Positions 53,774 through 63,300 are shown, counted from the first letter of the stretch. The stretch is DNA of 64,000 nt from Clostridium sp. AF15-31 (GCF_003461625.1 NZ_QTXL01000008.1:83582-147581); one strand, 5' to 3'. Notes: a model not told the origin generated them from the sequence alone. Numbers and translations are program-made.

Positions 53774-55014
53774 CAAAGAGATATCGCAAGAAGATTACAG
53801 TAGTGCTCTCCTTGGTATTACCTGTCATATTATTGTTTGCAATATTAAATTGCTTTACCACGTATGTGTTTTATGAAGATTATAAATATAAAATGAATCT
53901 TATGACAGAGATTGCTGCAAAGGAAGAATTTTCCGGGTTGGATGCTGTTTCGGAATTGCTTAAGGATAAGGATATTGAAACTAACGAACAGGGAAGGCGA
54001 TTATTGGAGCAATATGGATACTGGGGGAATAAAGGGAATGCATTTTATTCGCAATTCCGGCATCAGGTTATGGTGACCGGTGCTGTAAGCACTGTGATAT
54101 GCGTGCTTCTTTTGACTTTTTTACTTTATTGGAAGAAAAAAGAAGATGCGTGTCATCAGAAAATTTTAGACCAGTTGGAAGAAATTCTGATCAGATTCCG
54201 TGAAAATAAATTTGATGATTTACTGAAAACGGAAAATCATGCAGAACTGGAAAAATTGAATGACCAGCTTGAAGCAATCGGACATCATATTCAGTTGATA
54301 AAGGAAGAAGCAAGGGCAGAAAAGGAGAACACGAAAGAAATGGTTTCTGATATTTCTCACCAGTTAAAGACACCGGTTGCAGCGTTGGATACATGTTTTA
54401 GTGTGCTGATGCAGAATGACTTAAGTGCCACAGAACAGGAGGAGTTTCGTATCCGTTGTCGGAGTGCTCTGGATGGACTGGAGACATTATTGCAGTCGCT
54501 TCTTGAAATATCCAAGATGGAAACTGGACTGATTCAGATTAATAAGAAAAAACTTCCGCTTATGGATACTGTCATATCTGCTGTGAACCGCACTTATCCT
54601 AAAGCGGATGAGAAAGAAATTGAATTCGTTTTTGACTATGAAAAAGAGCTGGAAACATGCACGATTATGCAGGATAAAAGGTGGCTTGGTGAAGCTGTGA
54701 TCAACGTTCTGGATAATGCGGTCAAGTACAGTCCGTGTGGTTCAAAAATATTTATCCGGTTACAAAAAAGAAACTATCTTGTAAGAATGGAAATTGAGGA
54801 TCAGGGAATTGGTATTCCGCAGAATGAGTATCACAAAATTTTTCAACGATTTTACAGAGGAAGTTCCAAGGAGGTCATGGAAAAGAGTGGTACAGGAATC
54901 GGACTTTTTCTATCGAGAGAAATTATCGAAAAACACGCAGGTACGATTACGGTAACCTCCGGCAAAAAGAAAAAAGGAAGCACGTTTGTGATTCAATTAC
55001 CATATGTTGGTTAA
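53770..55014 (+). CDS. Sensor histidine kinase of second ABC module
   Basis: A 414-residue kinase. It starts at GTG 53770, which overlaps the regulator stop (GTGA) and has AGGAGG 8 bases before it; an ATG at 53749 is less likely. Two membrane helices (about 10-33 and 100-122) flank a 65-residue outside loop. H197 in DISHQLKTPVA is the phospho-acceptor; N box (VLDNAVKYSP), G1 (DQGIGIPQ) and G2 (GTGIGLFL) are intact. The outside loop is larger than in BceS, so sensing may differ from the first module. Confidence 0.9.
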   Translation: MTKRYRKKITVVLSLVLPVILLFAILNCFTTYVFYEDYKYKMNLMTEIAAKEEFSGLDAVSELLKDKDIETNEQGRRLLEQYGYWGNKGNAFYSQFRHQVMVTGAVSTVICVLLLTFLLYWKKKEDACHQKILDQLEEILIRFRENKFDDLLKTENHAELEKLNDQLEAIGHHIQLIKEEARAEKENTKEMVSDISHQLKTPVAALDTCFSVLMQNDLSATEQEEFRIRCRSALDGLETLLQSLLEISKMETGLIQINKKKLPLMDTVISAVNRTYPKADEKEIEFVFDYEKELETCTIMQDKRWLGEAVINVLDNAVKYSPCGSKIFIRLQKRNYLVRMEIEDQGIGIPQNEYHKIFQRFYRGSSKEVMEKSGTGIGLFLSREIIEKHAGTITVTSGKKKKGSTFVIQLPYVG

Positions 55015-55023
55015 ATTTTAAGT

Positions 55024-55066
55024 GAGCAGAACCCTTACAATTCTGTAAGAGTTCTGCTCGTTTTTT
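55024..55066 (+). terminator. Terminator containing a TTACA-N4-TGTAA site
   Basis: GAGCAGAAC (55024-55032) pairs with GTTCTGCTC (55051-55059), with TTACA/TGTAA (55034-55038 and 55043-55047) pairing inside, then TTTTTT (55061-55066). The inner part repeats the operator-like motif of 25513-25526 and lies about 50 bp before a TACAAT (55093-55098), so it may both end the kinase transcript and serve as regulator site for the transporter genes. Confidence 0.7.
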
Positions 55067-55191
55067 GAAAGTGAAATGAAAGATTGTCCTGATACAATTT
55101 GGATGTAGGTTGAAAAATGACCAAATATATAAACAGGCAAAGAAAGCGTGCTGAAAAGGTACGCTTTACAGAATTGAAAAGGAGGCAACAC

Positions 55192-55866
55192 ATGAGTGTG
55201 ATATTAGAAACCAAGCAGCTTTGTAAATTTTATGGCGCGGGTGAGAATCAGGTCAAAGCGGTCAATCAGGTGGACATTCAGATTGAGCAGGGAGAATTTG
55301 TCGCAATTGTCGGAAAGTCAGGTTCCGGTAAAAGTACATTACTTCATATGCTTGGAGGGCTTGATACCCCGACAAAAGGCAGTGTTACTTTAGCAGGGAA
55401 AGATTTATACAGGATGAAGGAAGATGCCCTTGCTGTTTTCCGCAGAAGAAAAATCGGATTTGTTTTTCAGGCATTTAATCTGGTTTCATCTATTAATGTC
55501 TGGGAAAATATTGTACTGCCACTGGGGCTGGATGGAAGAAAAGTGGATGAAACGTATGTAAATGATATTATTGCAACTCTGGGAATTGAAAAGAGGATTT
55601 ACAATCTGCCAAATCAGTTATCCGGAGGACAGCAGCAGAGAGTAGCGATTGCAAGAGCACTGGTGAATCGTCCGGAAATTATATTTGCGGATGAGCCGAC
55701 AGGCAATCTTGATTCTAAGACCAGTGATGAGGTGATTGCCCTGCTTAAGATGACAGCAAAAAAATATGGACAGACAATTGTAATGATTACCCATAATGAC
55801 GAAATTGCACAGGTCGCTGACCGTATTCTGGTGATTGAGGACGGACAGGTGGTGGATTTCAGATGA
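55192..55866 (+). CDS. MacB-type ABC transporter ATPase
   Basis: A 224-residue ATPase with Walker A (GKSGSGKST), signature LSGGQQQR and Walker B ([12 protein letters not shown]). It belongs to the MacB/LolD group that powers FtsX-type permeases. The ATG at 55192 has GGAGG 8 bases upstream; the frame is open to an ATG at 55117 but without a site. It overlaps the permease by 4 bases (ATGA). The pair is likely a peptide-antibiotic export or resistance transporter. Confidence 0.92.
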   Translation: MSVILETKQLCKFYGAGENQVKAVNQVDIQIEQGEFVAIVGKSGSGKSTLLHMLGGLDTPTKGSVTLAGKDLYRMKEDALAVFRRRKIGFVFQAFNLVSSINVWENIVLPLGLDGRKVDETYVNDIIATLGIEKRIYNLPNQLSGGQQQRVAIARALVNRPEIIFADEPTGNLDSKTSDEVIALLKMTAKKYGQTIVMITHNDEIAQVADRILVIEDGQVVDFR

Positions 55867-58307
55867 AGACAATAAGCAGGATTGCATATAGCAATGACAA
55901 AAAGAACAAGACAAGAAGTATACTGATTATGATGTCCATATGTCTGACTACGATGCTGCTTGTGATTATCAGTACTGTGGGAAATGGAATGATCCGTTTA
56001 CAGAAAAGTCAGGCGGCAGGCTCATATGGAAGCAATTATGGTTTGTTTGTCGCAGCAGATGCCTCGCAGTTAAAGGACGTACGCCGCCGTGCAGAAATAG
56101 ATGCAATAGGAATTATGTGTACAGAAGGCATAATTAAAGGCAACGAAAACGGTGGTTTTGTCTGCATGGATGAGACTGCAAGAAAAATGCTTCCCTATAA
56201 TAAGGAATATGAGTTAAAGGAAGGAAAGTATCCGGGGGGAACGCAGGAAATTGCCGCAGGAAGAGCATTTTTTAGTGAAATGGGATATGATGATGTAAAG
56301 GTCGGAGATACGGTTACACTGGATTACCGTGCAGGGATGCGGTCAGAATATAAGCCGGAAGAATTTGTTGTCAGCGGAATCCTATATGACCGGGATGAGT
56401 ATACCATCGAGGCATCTTATGTTGCTTTCGGGTCACAGGAGTTTTACGATGAGCATGTCGCAGAGACTGACAGACAGTATAATATTTATTTTTCTTTAAA
56501 TGATTCTGCAAATGTATCTATGAATAATATTGAACCGGTTATAAAACAGATTGCAGCATCTTGTGGGATCGAAGAAAAAAACGTTATAATCAATGATCTC
56601 TATCTGCAATGGGTCTTGCAGCCGAGTTATGAAACGATTGCGGTATGTGGAATGCTGATTCTTGCAATTGTACTTTTCTCTGTTGTGGTCATTTATAATA
56701 TTTTTCAGGTCGGTATTGCCAACAAGATACAGGAGTATGGAAAAATCAAGGCTCTGGGAGCGACAAAAAAGCAGATGAAACAACTGATCTTCAGAGAGGG
56801 TATTTTTTTGACAATTTTTTCAATACCGGTTGGATTTCTTTTTGGATTTCTGATTGCAAAATACGGTTTTAACTGGCTGGTAGAACAGGGAAACCTTGTA
56901 TCAACCGGAACTGGTTCTATGGGTGTTCAAAACCAGCAGGTGCCACTGTTTTCCCTGCCTGTTATGCTTCTATGTATTTTCGTATCATTTCTTACCGTTG
57001 CTTTGGCACTGCGTAAACCAATGAAAATTGTTTCACGGATTTCACCTATCGAAGCAACACGGTATTTAGAAAATGCAGAAACACACAAAAAAGGAAAACG
57101 AAATGGCAGAAAAAATGTTACCGTGTTTTCTATGGCAATGGCAAATGTAACGGGTAATCCCAAAAGAACTATTGGTACTATCCTCACAATGGGTTTTTCT
57201 TGCGTATTGTTTGTGATTATCTCTAATTATGTGGGAAATATTGACACGGAGCATGAAGCACGTCTTTCCGTTAATCATGGACAATTTGAACTGCAGCTTG
57301 ACTATTCTGCTGAGTATGATGAAAGATATCCGGAGAATAATCTGGATACGATTCTGACGGATAATCCATTGAATGATTCGCTGATTGAAGAAATCAAAAG
57401 CATTCCGGGAGTAACAGATGTCATGACGAGAGAGATTGTCTCTGTAAATCTGAACGGAACAAGATTTCCGGCTACTATTGTGAGTAAAAAGGATTTTGAT
57501 TTTATGCGCCAAGAAGGGGATATTGGCTCTATGGACTATGATCAGGCGGTAAAGAATGGTGATATTTTCTTTGGTTGGTTGGCGTGGATGGAACAAGATG
57601 GATATGCTCCGGGTGAATCCATTGCATTTGACTTTGAGAATGGAAGTGGAACCTATACCTATCAGGGAAAGATTGCAGGATCTTTTGTAAGTGCGGACAC
57701 TTATCTTGTCATTCCGGAAGGTGTATATCGTTCCATGAATCCGAGAGGAACAGCCTATGGCTATCTGTGGGTGGACTGTGATAAAAAAGATGTGGCATCT
57801 GTAGAACAAAGTCTGAATACTTTGATTTCTAATACTTCGCATATAAAAATGGATACTTATCATGCGCAGTTACAATCTGCCGAATTTGCAAGCAGCATGA
57901 TGAAGCTTGGCTGTTATCTGTTTATGGCTATTGTAGGACTCATCGGGTTTATGAATATGGCGAATACCATGATCATGAATATTACGACAAAAAAGCAGGA
58001 ATATGGTATATTACAGGCTGTGGGCATGACAAATAAACAATTAAATTTATGCCTGCAGTTACAGGGACTGATTTTTACAGTTGGCACTATATGCGTAGCT
58101 TTGATCATTGGTCTGCCGCTCGGCTATGCACTTTTTTCCTATGCAAAACATATGGGAATATTTGGAATAAATATCTATCATGTTCCAATCGTACCAATTT
58201 TTATTATGATTTTTTTGGTCGGTCTGTTGCAGCTTGTACTTTCCTGCGTTTTAAGCAGTAATCTGAAAAAGGAAACGCTGGTAGAAAGAATAAGGTATCA
58301 GGGATAG
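55863..58307 (+). CDS. FtsX-family ABC transporter permease
   Basis: An 814-residue permease with two FtsX domains: helix near 18-40, an outside domain (about 42-250), three helices (about 255-390), a middle helix (about 435-455), a second outside domain (about 460-675) and three final helices (about 680-800). [20 protein letters not shown] and [19 protein letters not shown] are the paired coupling regions. This doubled layout differs from BceB at 26694. With the ATPase and two-component genes before it, it forms a regulated transporter probably acting on antimicrobial peptides. Confidence 0.9.
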   Translation: MKTISRIAYSNDKKNKTRSILIMMSICLTTMLLVIISTVGNGMIRLQKSQAAGSYGSNYGLFVAADASQLKDVRRRAEIDAIGIMCTEGIIKGNENGGFVCMDETARKMLPYNKEYELKEGKYPGGTQEIAAGRAFFSEMGYDDVKVGDTVTLDYRAGMRSEYKPEEFVVSGILYDRDEYTIEASYVAFGSQEFYDEHVAETDRQYNIYFSLNDSANVSMNNIEPVIKQIAASCGIEEKNVIINDLYLQWVLQPSYETIAVCGMLILAIVLFSVVVIYNIFQVGIANKIQEYGKIKALGATKKQMKQLIFREGIFLTIFSIPVGFLFGFLIAKYGFNWLVEQGNLVSTGTGSMGVQNQQVPLFSLPVMLLCIFVSFLTVALALRKPMKIVSRISPIEATRYLENAETHKKGKRNGRKNVTVFSMAMANVTGNPKRTIGTILTMGFSCVLFVIISNYVGNIDTEHEARLSVNHGQFELQLDYSAEYDERYPENNLDTILTDNPLNDSLIEEIKSIPGVTDVMTREIVSVNLNGTRFPATIVSKKDFDFMRQEGDIGSMDYDQAVKNGDIFFGWLAWMEQDGYAPGESIAFDFENGSGTYTYQGKIAGSFVSADTYLVIPEGVYRSMNPRGTAYGYLWVDCDKKDVASVEQSLNTLISNTSHIKMDTYHAQLQSAEFASSMMKLGCYLFMAIVGLIGFMNMANTMIMNITTKKQEYGILQAVGMTNKQLNLCLQLQGLIFTVGTICVALIIGLPLGYALFSYAKHMGIFGINIYHVPIVPIFIMIFLVGLLQLVLSCVLSSNLKKETLVERIRYQG

Positions 58308-58354
58308 CAAGTAACTAAGCTGTCACTCGGGCAATGAGTGACAGCTTGGCTTGC
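58307..58354. terminator. Hairpin after second ABC module
   Basis: AAGCTGTCACTC (58317-58328) and GAGTGACAGCTT (58336-58347) form a perfect 12-bp stem, with GCAAG/CTTGC pairing outside. No T-run follows, so it may be weak. Confidence 0.5.
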
Positions 58355-58371
58355 GAGTATACGTCAAAAGA

Positions 58372-58557
58372 TTCTATGGAGAATATTCTGCACATTTTCA
58401 TATGAGTGTCGGAAATGAGAAAGGTGAAGTGTTTGGAGAGCATCTGAACAGAGCTGTCGTGAGCGCAACCTGTGGGATGGTAATTACGGTCATTGATGGA
58501 AAAGTTGACAGAGTTTATGATGAAGAAATAGGGCTTAATGTATTTAAGTTTGATTAG
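58372..58557 (+). pseudogene. PPC/DUF296-domain fragment, copy 1
   Basis: The frame encodes the C-terminal part of a PPC (DUF296) domain: FHMSVGNEKGEVFGEHLNRA and VDRVYDEEIGLNVFKFD. The missing N-terminal two-thirds and lack of a ribosome-binding site mark it as a fragment. It is over 90% identical to the longer fragment at 62401-62691, and the DNA match runs from about 58376 to 58567. The full domain is a small trimeric protein of unclear bacterial function. Confidence 0.7.
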
Positions 58558-58632
58558 ATGCGTTGAATACATGTGATGAATCGGGAGTTTCAGGAGGAAA
58601 ATCATGAGAAGCAAGGGGATTTTTATTTTAGC

Positions 58633-58976
58633 GATTACATGGAATTGTTTATCCTAAGGAAGCAGATGTAACAATAAGAAGAATAAAGGGGAAGATAACA
58701 CTTGTCGCATTAGCATCATATCCCATATCCATTGAAGCGAAATCGGTTTATATTGATGTGCCTGTTGCCATTTGTTCTTGGATTAGTTCCATTTATATTA
58801 TTTGTAATTAGTCCTGCTGAATTTAGAGTATTTAATGGATTGAATTTCGGCATGGCGTGTATGGGTATGGTTTCGCCGTTTCCGGATGTGTTTAATGTTC
58901 TTACCGTTCTAAGAAATTCTGAAAAAGGCGATTCAATAATGTTCTACAAGAACGATATGTATAAGATTTCTTAAAT
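58633..58976 (+). pseudogene. DUF3267 membrane protein fragment, copy 1
   Basis: A nearly identical partial copy of the gene at 61215-61808, beginning just after the codons for the HExxH motif and running through the same stop at 58972-58974 and beyond. It carries a 7-bp duplication near 58710 (CATATCCCATATCC against CATATCC), which shifts the frame. Missing start, missing catalytic motif and the frameshift make it a dead duplicate. The DNA match extends past the stop to about 59050. Confidence 0.8.
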
Positions 58977-59033
58977 TTTTGGTTGATTGTACAGTTGATC
59001 AGATAGGAAAATATAAATCTGCAACTCAAAATG

Positions 59034-59132
59034 TTTTGAAGAAAAGCACATGGTTTTGAGTATAAATTTTGAAGAAAAACACATAATACTGGATGCAAAT
59101 ATTGAAGAAAAGTACATTTGTGATATAATGGG
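59034..59132 (+). repeat. Three 18-bp direct repeats at 33-bp period over a promoter
   Basis: TTTTGAAGAAAAGCACAT (59034), TTTTGAAGAAAAACACAT (59067) and TATTGAAGAAAAGTACAT (59100) recur at exactly 33 bp. The third contains TTGAAG (59102-59107), 16 bp before TATAAT (59124-59129), the likely promoter of the ATPase gene at 59169. About three helical turns separate the copies, so a protein could bind them on one DNA face. I infer an operator array. Confidence 0.7.
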
Positions 59133-59168
59133 TGGAAGAGATTCAGTGGAGCATATTTGGAGGTAGAT

Positions 59169-60497
59169 ATGTATTTTAAAAGAAAAGCATATGACAAACT
59201 ATTAGAATGGAAAAATTTATATTCAGATAAATACGCTGTGCTGTTAGAGGGGGCTAGACGAGTTGGAAAATCAACGATAGCGGAGAATTTTGCAAAGAAT
59301 GAGTATAAATCTTATATATTGATTGATTTTTCAAAAACAACAGGTAATATATTGGAATGTTTTGATGATATAGGAAATTTAAATATCTTTTTTCTTAGGT
59401 TACAGGCAGAAACAGGAATAACATTATATGAGCATGAGTCTCTTATTATTTTTGATGAAGTTCAACTATTTCCTAAAGCAAGACAGGCAATCAAGCATCT
59501 TGTGTTTGATGGCAGATACAGTTATTTGGAAACAGGATCTTTGATCTCGATAAAGAAAAATGTAAAGGACATCCTGATTCCTTCCGAGGAAATGAAGCTG
59601 GAAGTATATCCCATGGATTACGAAGAATTCTGTGATGCCACGGGCAATAATTATGGGTTATTGCAGCAGATTTATGATAGCGGAACAGCTATCGGACAGG
59701 CAACCAATCGTAAATTAATGCGGGATCTGAGAATATATATGGCAGTGGGAGGAATGCCACAGGCAGTAGAAGCCTATGTTAATGGAAAAAACTTTTCAGA
59801 AATAGATATGGTAAAAAGGCAGATCATATCTTTGTATGAGGAAGATTTTAAGAAAATCGATGCCTCCGGAAGAATATCGGCATTATATCATGCGATTCCG
59901 GCACAGTTGTCAAAGGATGTAAGAAAATATCGTATTACTACAGCAATCGGAAAAAGAAATAATACCAAGGCGGAAGAATTATTATATGATTTGATAGATT
60001 CGAAAACGGTTCTGCCATGCTATAATTCTACCAATCCGAGGGTCAGCCTGACGGACACGAAAGATTTTGACAGTTACAAGTTATATCTTTCAGATACGGG
60101 GTTATTTGTTACGTTGTTGTTTATTGACCGTCCGGTAACGGAAAATGATGTATATGCCAAGCTGCTTTCTGATAAATTACCTGCCAATCTGGGTTATTTA
60201 TATGAGAATCTTGTAGCACAGATGATTGCTGCATCTGGAAGAGAATTGTTTTATCATACATGGGAAAAGAATGGAAGTACGCATTATTATGAAGTGGATT
60301 TTTTAATTTCAGAAGGAAGCAAGGTAAATGCATTTGAGATTAAGTCTTCCGGAACAGGAAAACACGAATCAATAAAGGAATTTTCTAAAAAATATTCCCA
60401 AAATGTGAATAAGATATATTTAATATCACAAAAAGATGTAGGAAGAGAAGAAAATTTATTGTTGAAGCCATTTTATTTTATCCCGTTTCTAATATGA
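59169..60497 (+). CDS. AAA ATPase with C-terminal DUF4143 domain
   Basis: A 442-residue protein. An AAA_14 ATPase domain (about 20-150) has Walker A GARRVGKST (28-36) and Walker B-like SLIIFDEVQLFP. Residues 200-400 match DUF4143, which has an endonuclease-like fold and ends with the YEVDFLISEGSKVNAFEIKS stretch. GGAGG lies 5 bases before ATG 59169. Such proteins are common, often in many copies per genome, and are suspected of roles in defence or DNA processing; none is firmly known. Here it stands alone behind a repeat-covered promoter. Confidence 0.85.
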   Translation: MYFKRKAYDKLLEWKNLYSDKYAVLLEGARRVGKSTIAENFAKNEYKSYILIDFSKTTGNILECFDDIGNLNIFFLRLQAETGITLYEHESLIIFDEVQLFPKARQAIKHLVFDGRYSYLETGSLISIKKNVKDILIPSEEMKLEVYPMDYEEFCDATGNNYGLLQQIYDSGTAIGQATNRKLMRDLRIYMAVGGMPQAVEAYVNGKNFSEIDMVKRQIISLYEEDFKKIDASGRISALYHAIPAQLSKDVRKYRITTAIGKRNNTKAEELLYDLIDSKTVLPCYNSTNPRVSLTDTKDFDSYKLYLSDTGLFVTLLFIDRPVTENDVYAKLLSDKLPANLGYLYENLVAQMIAASGRELFYHTWEKNGSTHYYEVDFLISEGSKVNAFEIKSSGTGKHESIKEFSKKYSQNVNKIYLISQKDVGREENLLLKPFYFIPFLI

Positions 60498-60596
60498 TTT
60501 AATCATGTTAAACGTTGATAAATCAGGATTTGACGGAGGTATCATTATGTGTGGAATGACAACTGATTTATAAGGAAAAATAAATCGGAGGTTTAT

Positions 60597-61070
60597 ATGA
60601 ATTATTTGATAAGAGAATTAAAACAAGATGAAAATAAGGTATTAGATACTTTTTTGTATGAGGCGATTTTTATTCCCGAAGGAGTTTCTGCACCGCTCCA
60701 AGATATTATTAACCAACCAGATTTGCAGGTATATGTAAAAGACTTTGGTAAGAATAAGGGAGACTTATGTTTGGTTGCTCAAGTTAGGGATAAAATTGTT
60801 GGCGCCGTGTGGGTTCGGATTATGAATGATTATGGTCATATAGATAATGAAACACCGTCTTTTGCAATTTCACTTCTTAAAGAGTATAGAAACTATGGTA
60901 TCGGAACAGAATTAATGAAACAGATGCTAACAAAACTAAAACTAGAAGGATATAAACAAGCATCATTATCAGTTCAAAAGATGAATTATGCTGTCCGTAT
61001 GTATAGGAAGATAGGATTTGAAATTGTTGATGAAAATGATGAAGAATATATTATGATTTGTAAATTATAG
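60597..61070 (+). CDS. GNAT-family N-acetyltransferase
   Basis: A 157-residue acetyltransferase with motif A in FAISLLKEYRNYGIGTELMK (acetyl-CoA loop YRNYGIGT) and the later ASLSVQKMNYAVRMYRKIGF segment. AATCGGAGG precedes the ATG by 7 bases. Substrate unknown. The gap before it (60498-60596) has only a tiny ORF starting MCGMTTDL that stops at once. Confidence 0.85.
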   Translation: MNYLIRELKQDENKVLDTFLYEAIFIPEGVSAPLQDIINQPDLQVYVKDFGKNKGDLCLVAQVRDKIVGAVWVRIMNDYGHIDNETPSFAISLLKEYRNYGIGTELMKQMLTKLKLEGYKQASLSVQKMNYAVRMYRKIGFEIVDENDEEYIMICKL

Positions 61071-61103
61071 ACACTTGCTAGTTCAAGTTTATGAGGATAA
61101 AAC

Positions 61104-61205
61104 ATGAAACTTATAGAATACAAAACGACTGACTGTGAGTAGTTGGCGCAATTGTTTTATAATACGGCACATAGTGTAAATGCAAAGGATTATACAGAAG
61201 AATAG
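61104..61205 (+). pseudogene. N-terminal remnant of a GNAT gene with internal stop
   Basis: The frame reads MKLIEYKTTDCE, a stop (61140-61142), then LAQLFYNTAHSVNAKDYTEE and a second stop (61203-61205). LFYNTxHSVNAKDYTEEQ is the start of a common clostridial GNAT subfamily. The CAG-to-TAG-type stop and loss of everything after codon 33 mark it as dead. Confidence 0.6.
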
Positions 61206-61214
61206 GAAGTTGAT

Positions 61215-61808
61215 ATGATAAAAATTGTGTGGTCAATAAATGATATAAATAAATATCAAACAGGAAGCTTGCCGGAAGGCGCAGTAAAGATAGAAACACC
61301 GCAGAGTGTTGGTGAACTGATGAAAAAAGCGGTGCCGATTTCTGCAATTCTATGTGTTTTCCTTTTTATTGCTATGCTTGGTAAAACGATAATATGTAAG
61401 ACCGTTGTAATCTCACCAATATTTATTCCGGTTGGATTTGCTTTCGGTTTTTTATTGTTAATAATGCATGAGTGGTTACATGGAATTGTTTATCCTAAGG
61501 AAGCAGATGTAACAATAGGAAGAATAAAGGGGAAGACAACATTTGTCGCATTAGCATCATATCCATTGAAGCGAAATCGGTTTATATTGATGTGCCTGTT
61601 GCCATTTGTTCTTGGATTAGTTCCATTTATATTATTTGTAATTAGTCCTGCTGAATTTAGAGTATTTAATGGATTGAATTTCGGCATGGCGTGTATGGGT
61701 ATGGTTTCGCCGTTTCCGGATGTGTTTAATGTTCTTACCGTTCTAAGAAATTCTGAAAAAGGCGATTCAATAATGTTCTACAAGAACGATATGTATAAGA
61801 TTTCTTAA
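61215..61808 (+). CDS. DUF3267-family membrane protein (putative zinc metalloprotease fold)
   Basis: A 197-residue protein with four membrane helices (about 40-58, 62-85, 120-142, 152-175) and an HEWLHG motif (His85, Glu86, His89) inside a helix, the HExxH zinc-site pattern of DUF3267 proteins. Their activity is undetermined. AGGAAG lies before the ATG. A truncated, frameshifted duplicate of its last two-thirds lies at 58633-58976. Confidence 0.8.
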   Translation: MIKIVWSINDINKYQTGSLPEGAVKIETPQSVGELMKKAVPISAILCVFLFIAMLGKTIICKTVVISPIFIPVGFAFGFLLLIMHEWLHGIVYPKEADVTIGRIKGKTTFVALASYPLKRNRFILMCLLPFVLGLVPFILFVISPAEFRVFNGLNFGMACMGMVSPFPDVFNVLTVLRNSEKGDSIMFYKNDMYKIS

Positions 61809-61949
61809 ATTTTTGGTTGGTTGTACAGTTGATTAAATAGGAAAATATAAATCTGCAACTCAAAATATTTTGGGAAAATAGCATGGAAAAATATTTATTA
61901 GGATGATGAAGATTAATTAGCAATTTCAAGTTTATGGAGAGCCACCGTT

Positions 61950-62375
61950 ATGATTAGAGAATTTCAAAGGGATGATATAAATAAAGTTGCGGATATATGG
62001 TTGGGTACAAATATAAAGGCACATAATTTTATCCCCGCCGAATACTGGAAAGGCAATTTCAAATCAGTAAAAGAAGCACTGTCACAAGCAGAGATTTATG
62101 TGTATGAGTATGATACAGAAATACAGGGCTTTATAGGGTTAAATGATGAATATGTTGAGGGCATTTTTGTTTCTGGTGAAATGCAATCGCAGGGTATAGG
62201 TAAAATTCTGCTGAATTATGCAAAGGATAAAAGAAATAAGTTGTTCTTGAACGTATACCAAAAGAACGCACGGGCAATATCCTTTTATAAGAGAGAAGGA
62301 TTTGAGATTCAGCATAGTGGCTTAGATGAGGCTACCGGAGAAAAAGATTATGTAATGACATGGCAACACAAATAG
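61950..62375 (+). CDS. GNAT-family N-acetyltransferase
   Basis: A 141-residue acetyltransferase with VEGIFVSGEMQSQGIGKILL as the acetyl-CoA loop and LFLNVYQKNARAISFYKREG as the following strand and helix. It is like the YjaB/small-molecule group. The ATG follows GGAGAGCC. Substrate unknown. Its upstream TTCAAGTTTATG (61925-61936) recurs before the dead GNAT at 61104. Confidence 0.85.
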   Translation: MIREFQRDDINKVADIWLGTNIKAHNFIPAEYWKGNFKSVKEALSQAEIYVYEYDTEIQGFIGLNDEYVEGIFVSGEMQSQGIGKILLNYAKDKRNKLFLNVYQKNARAISFYKREGFEIQHSGLDEATGEKDYVMTWQHK

Positions 62376-62400
62376 AAATTCCAGAAGGGAGAAACAAAAC

Positions 62401-62691
62401 AATGATTTTACAATCGGAGTATATAAGACAGATGAGAAGAAATATTACTCAAACAGTTTTAAAGGGTATTATGAAATTACATCACTGACAGGTACGATCA
62501 ATACAATGGATGGAGAATATTATGCGCATCTTCATATGAGTGTCGGAAATGAGAAAGGTGAAGTGTTTGGAGGGCATCTGAACAGAGCTGTCGTGAGTGC
62601 AACCTGTGAGATGGTAATTACGGTCATTGATGGAAAAGTTGACAGAGTTTATGATGAAGAAACAGGGCTTAATGTATTTAAGTTTGATTAG
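62401..62691 (+). pseudogene. PPC/DUF296-domain protein, 5'-truncated, copy 2
   Basis: The frame is open from about 62401, beginning NDFTIGVYKTDEKKYYSNSF, then LTGTINTMDGEYYAHLHMSV and ending VYDEETGLNVFKFD. This covers about two-thirds of a PPC domain; the first 45 or so residues, which normally precede GATNDFT, are missing. A short ORF from the upstream ATG runs in another frame. An internal ATG at 62506 could yield 61 residues but has no good site. It is the longer partner of the fragment at 58372. Confidence 0.65.
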
Positions 62692-62753
62692 ATGCGTTCT
62701 TATGATATTATATTTCATGTATTCAAACAAAGTAGGAAAGAGGTAAATACACC

Positions 62754-63134
62754 ATGAATTTGAAAAAAGTTCATCATATTGCCATTATTGGGAGCAACTA
62801 TGAGCAATCAAAGCATTTTTATGTGGATCTATTAGGTTTTTCTATTATTCGAGAAAATTACAGACCAGAACGTGATGATTACAAAATTGATCTTCAACTC
62901 GATGAGATGGAATTAGAACTTTTTATTATTAAAAATTGTCCGAAGCGCCCCAGTTATCCAGAAGCTTACGGTCTCCGGCATCTTGCCTTTGCTGTAGACT
63001 CGGTCGATAATACCGTAAGAGAATTGAATAAAAGGGGCATCATAACTGAGCCGATTAGACTTGATATTTACACAGGTAAAAGAATGACATTCTTTTATGA
63101 CCCTGACAATCTACCATTGGAAATTCACGAATAA
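62754..63134 (+). CDS. VOC-superfamily (glyoxalase-like) protein
   Basis: A 126-residue protein with the VOC fold: first metal-ligand region LKKVHHIAIIGSNYEQSKHF, middle Glu-rich strand (MELELFII), second His in GLRHLAFAVDSVD, and the closing FFYDPDNLPLEIHE. The ligands (His, Glu, His, Glu) suggest a metal-dependent lyase or isomerase such as lactoylglutathione lyase, but many relatives lack a known substrate. GAAAGAGG lies upstream of the ATG. Confidence 0.85.
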   Translation: MNLKKVHHIAIIGSNYEQSKHFYVDLLGFSIIRENYRPERDDYKIDLQLDEMELELFIIKNCPKRPSYPEAYGLRHLAFAVDSVDNTVRELNKRGIITEPIRLDIYTGKRMTFFYDPDNLPLEIHE

Positions 63135-63205
63135 AGTATTGCAGTTAAAAGATGTGCCCTGTTTTGGACTGTGATTTTATAACTTCAAGTTTGCAGAACT
63201 GACCC

Positions 63206-63230
63206 AAAAGAGCTCGAAGGAGCTCTTTTT
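63206..63230 (+). terminator. Rho-independent terminator
   Basis: AAAGAGCTC (63207-63215) and GAGCTCTTT (63220-63228) form a perfect 9-bp stem with GAAG loop, then T residues and a second T-run. Confidence 0.8.
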
Positions 63231-63253
63231 GCTTTTTTATAATAGTATCATTA

Positions 63254-63262
63254 TGGTATAAT
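63254..63262 (+). promoter_or_regulatory. Extended -10 promoter for the S51 peptidase gene
   Basis: TGGTATAAT fits an extended -10 element, 39 bp before the ATG at 63301. Confidence 0.5.
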
Positions 63263-63300
63263 AGAGACATTAAAATCGGGATTTATAAAGGAGAATATTG

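Noticed and set aside
57066..57863. A 265-codon open frame on the reverse strand inside the FtsX-type permease gene
   Set aside because: It is antisense to a strong gene, has no ribosome-binding site, and reads as a low-complexity Ser/Ile/Arg mixture with no family likeness.
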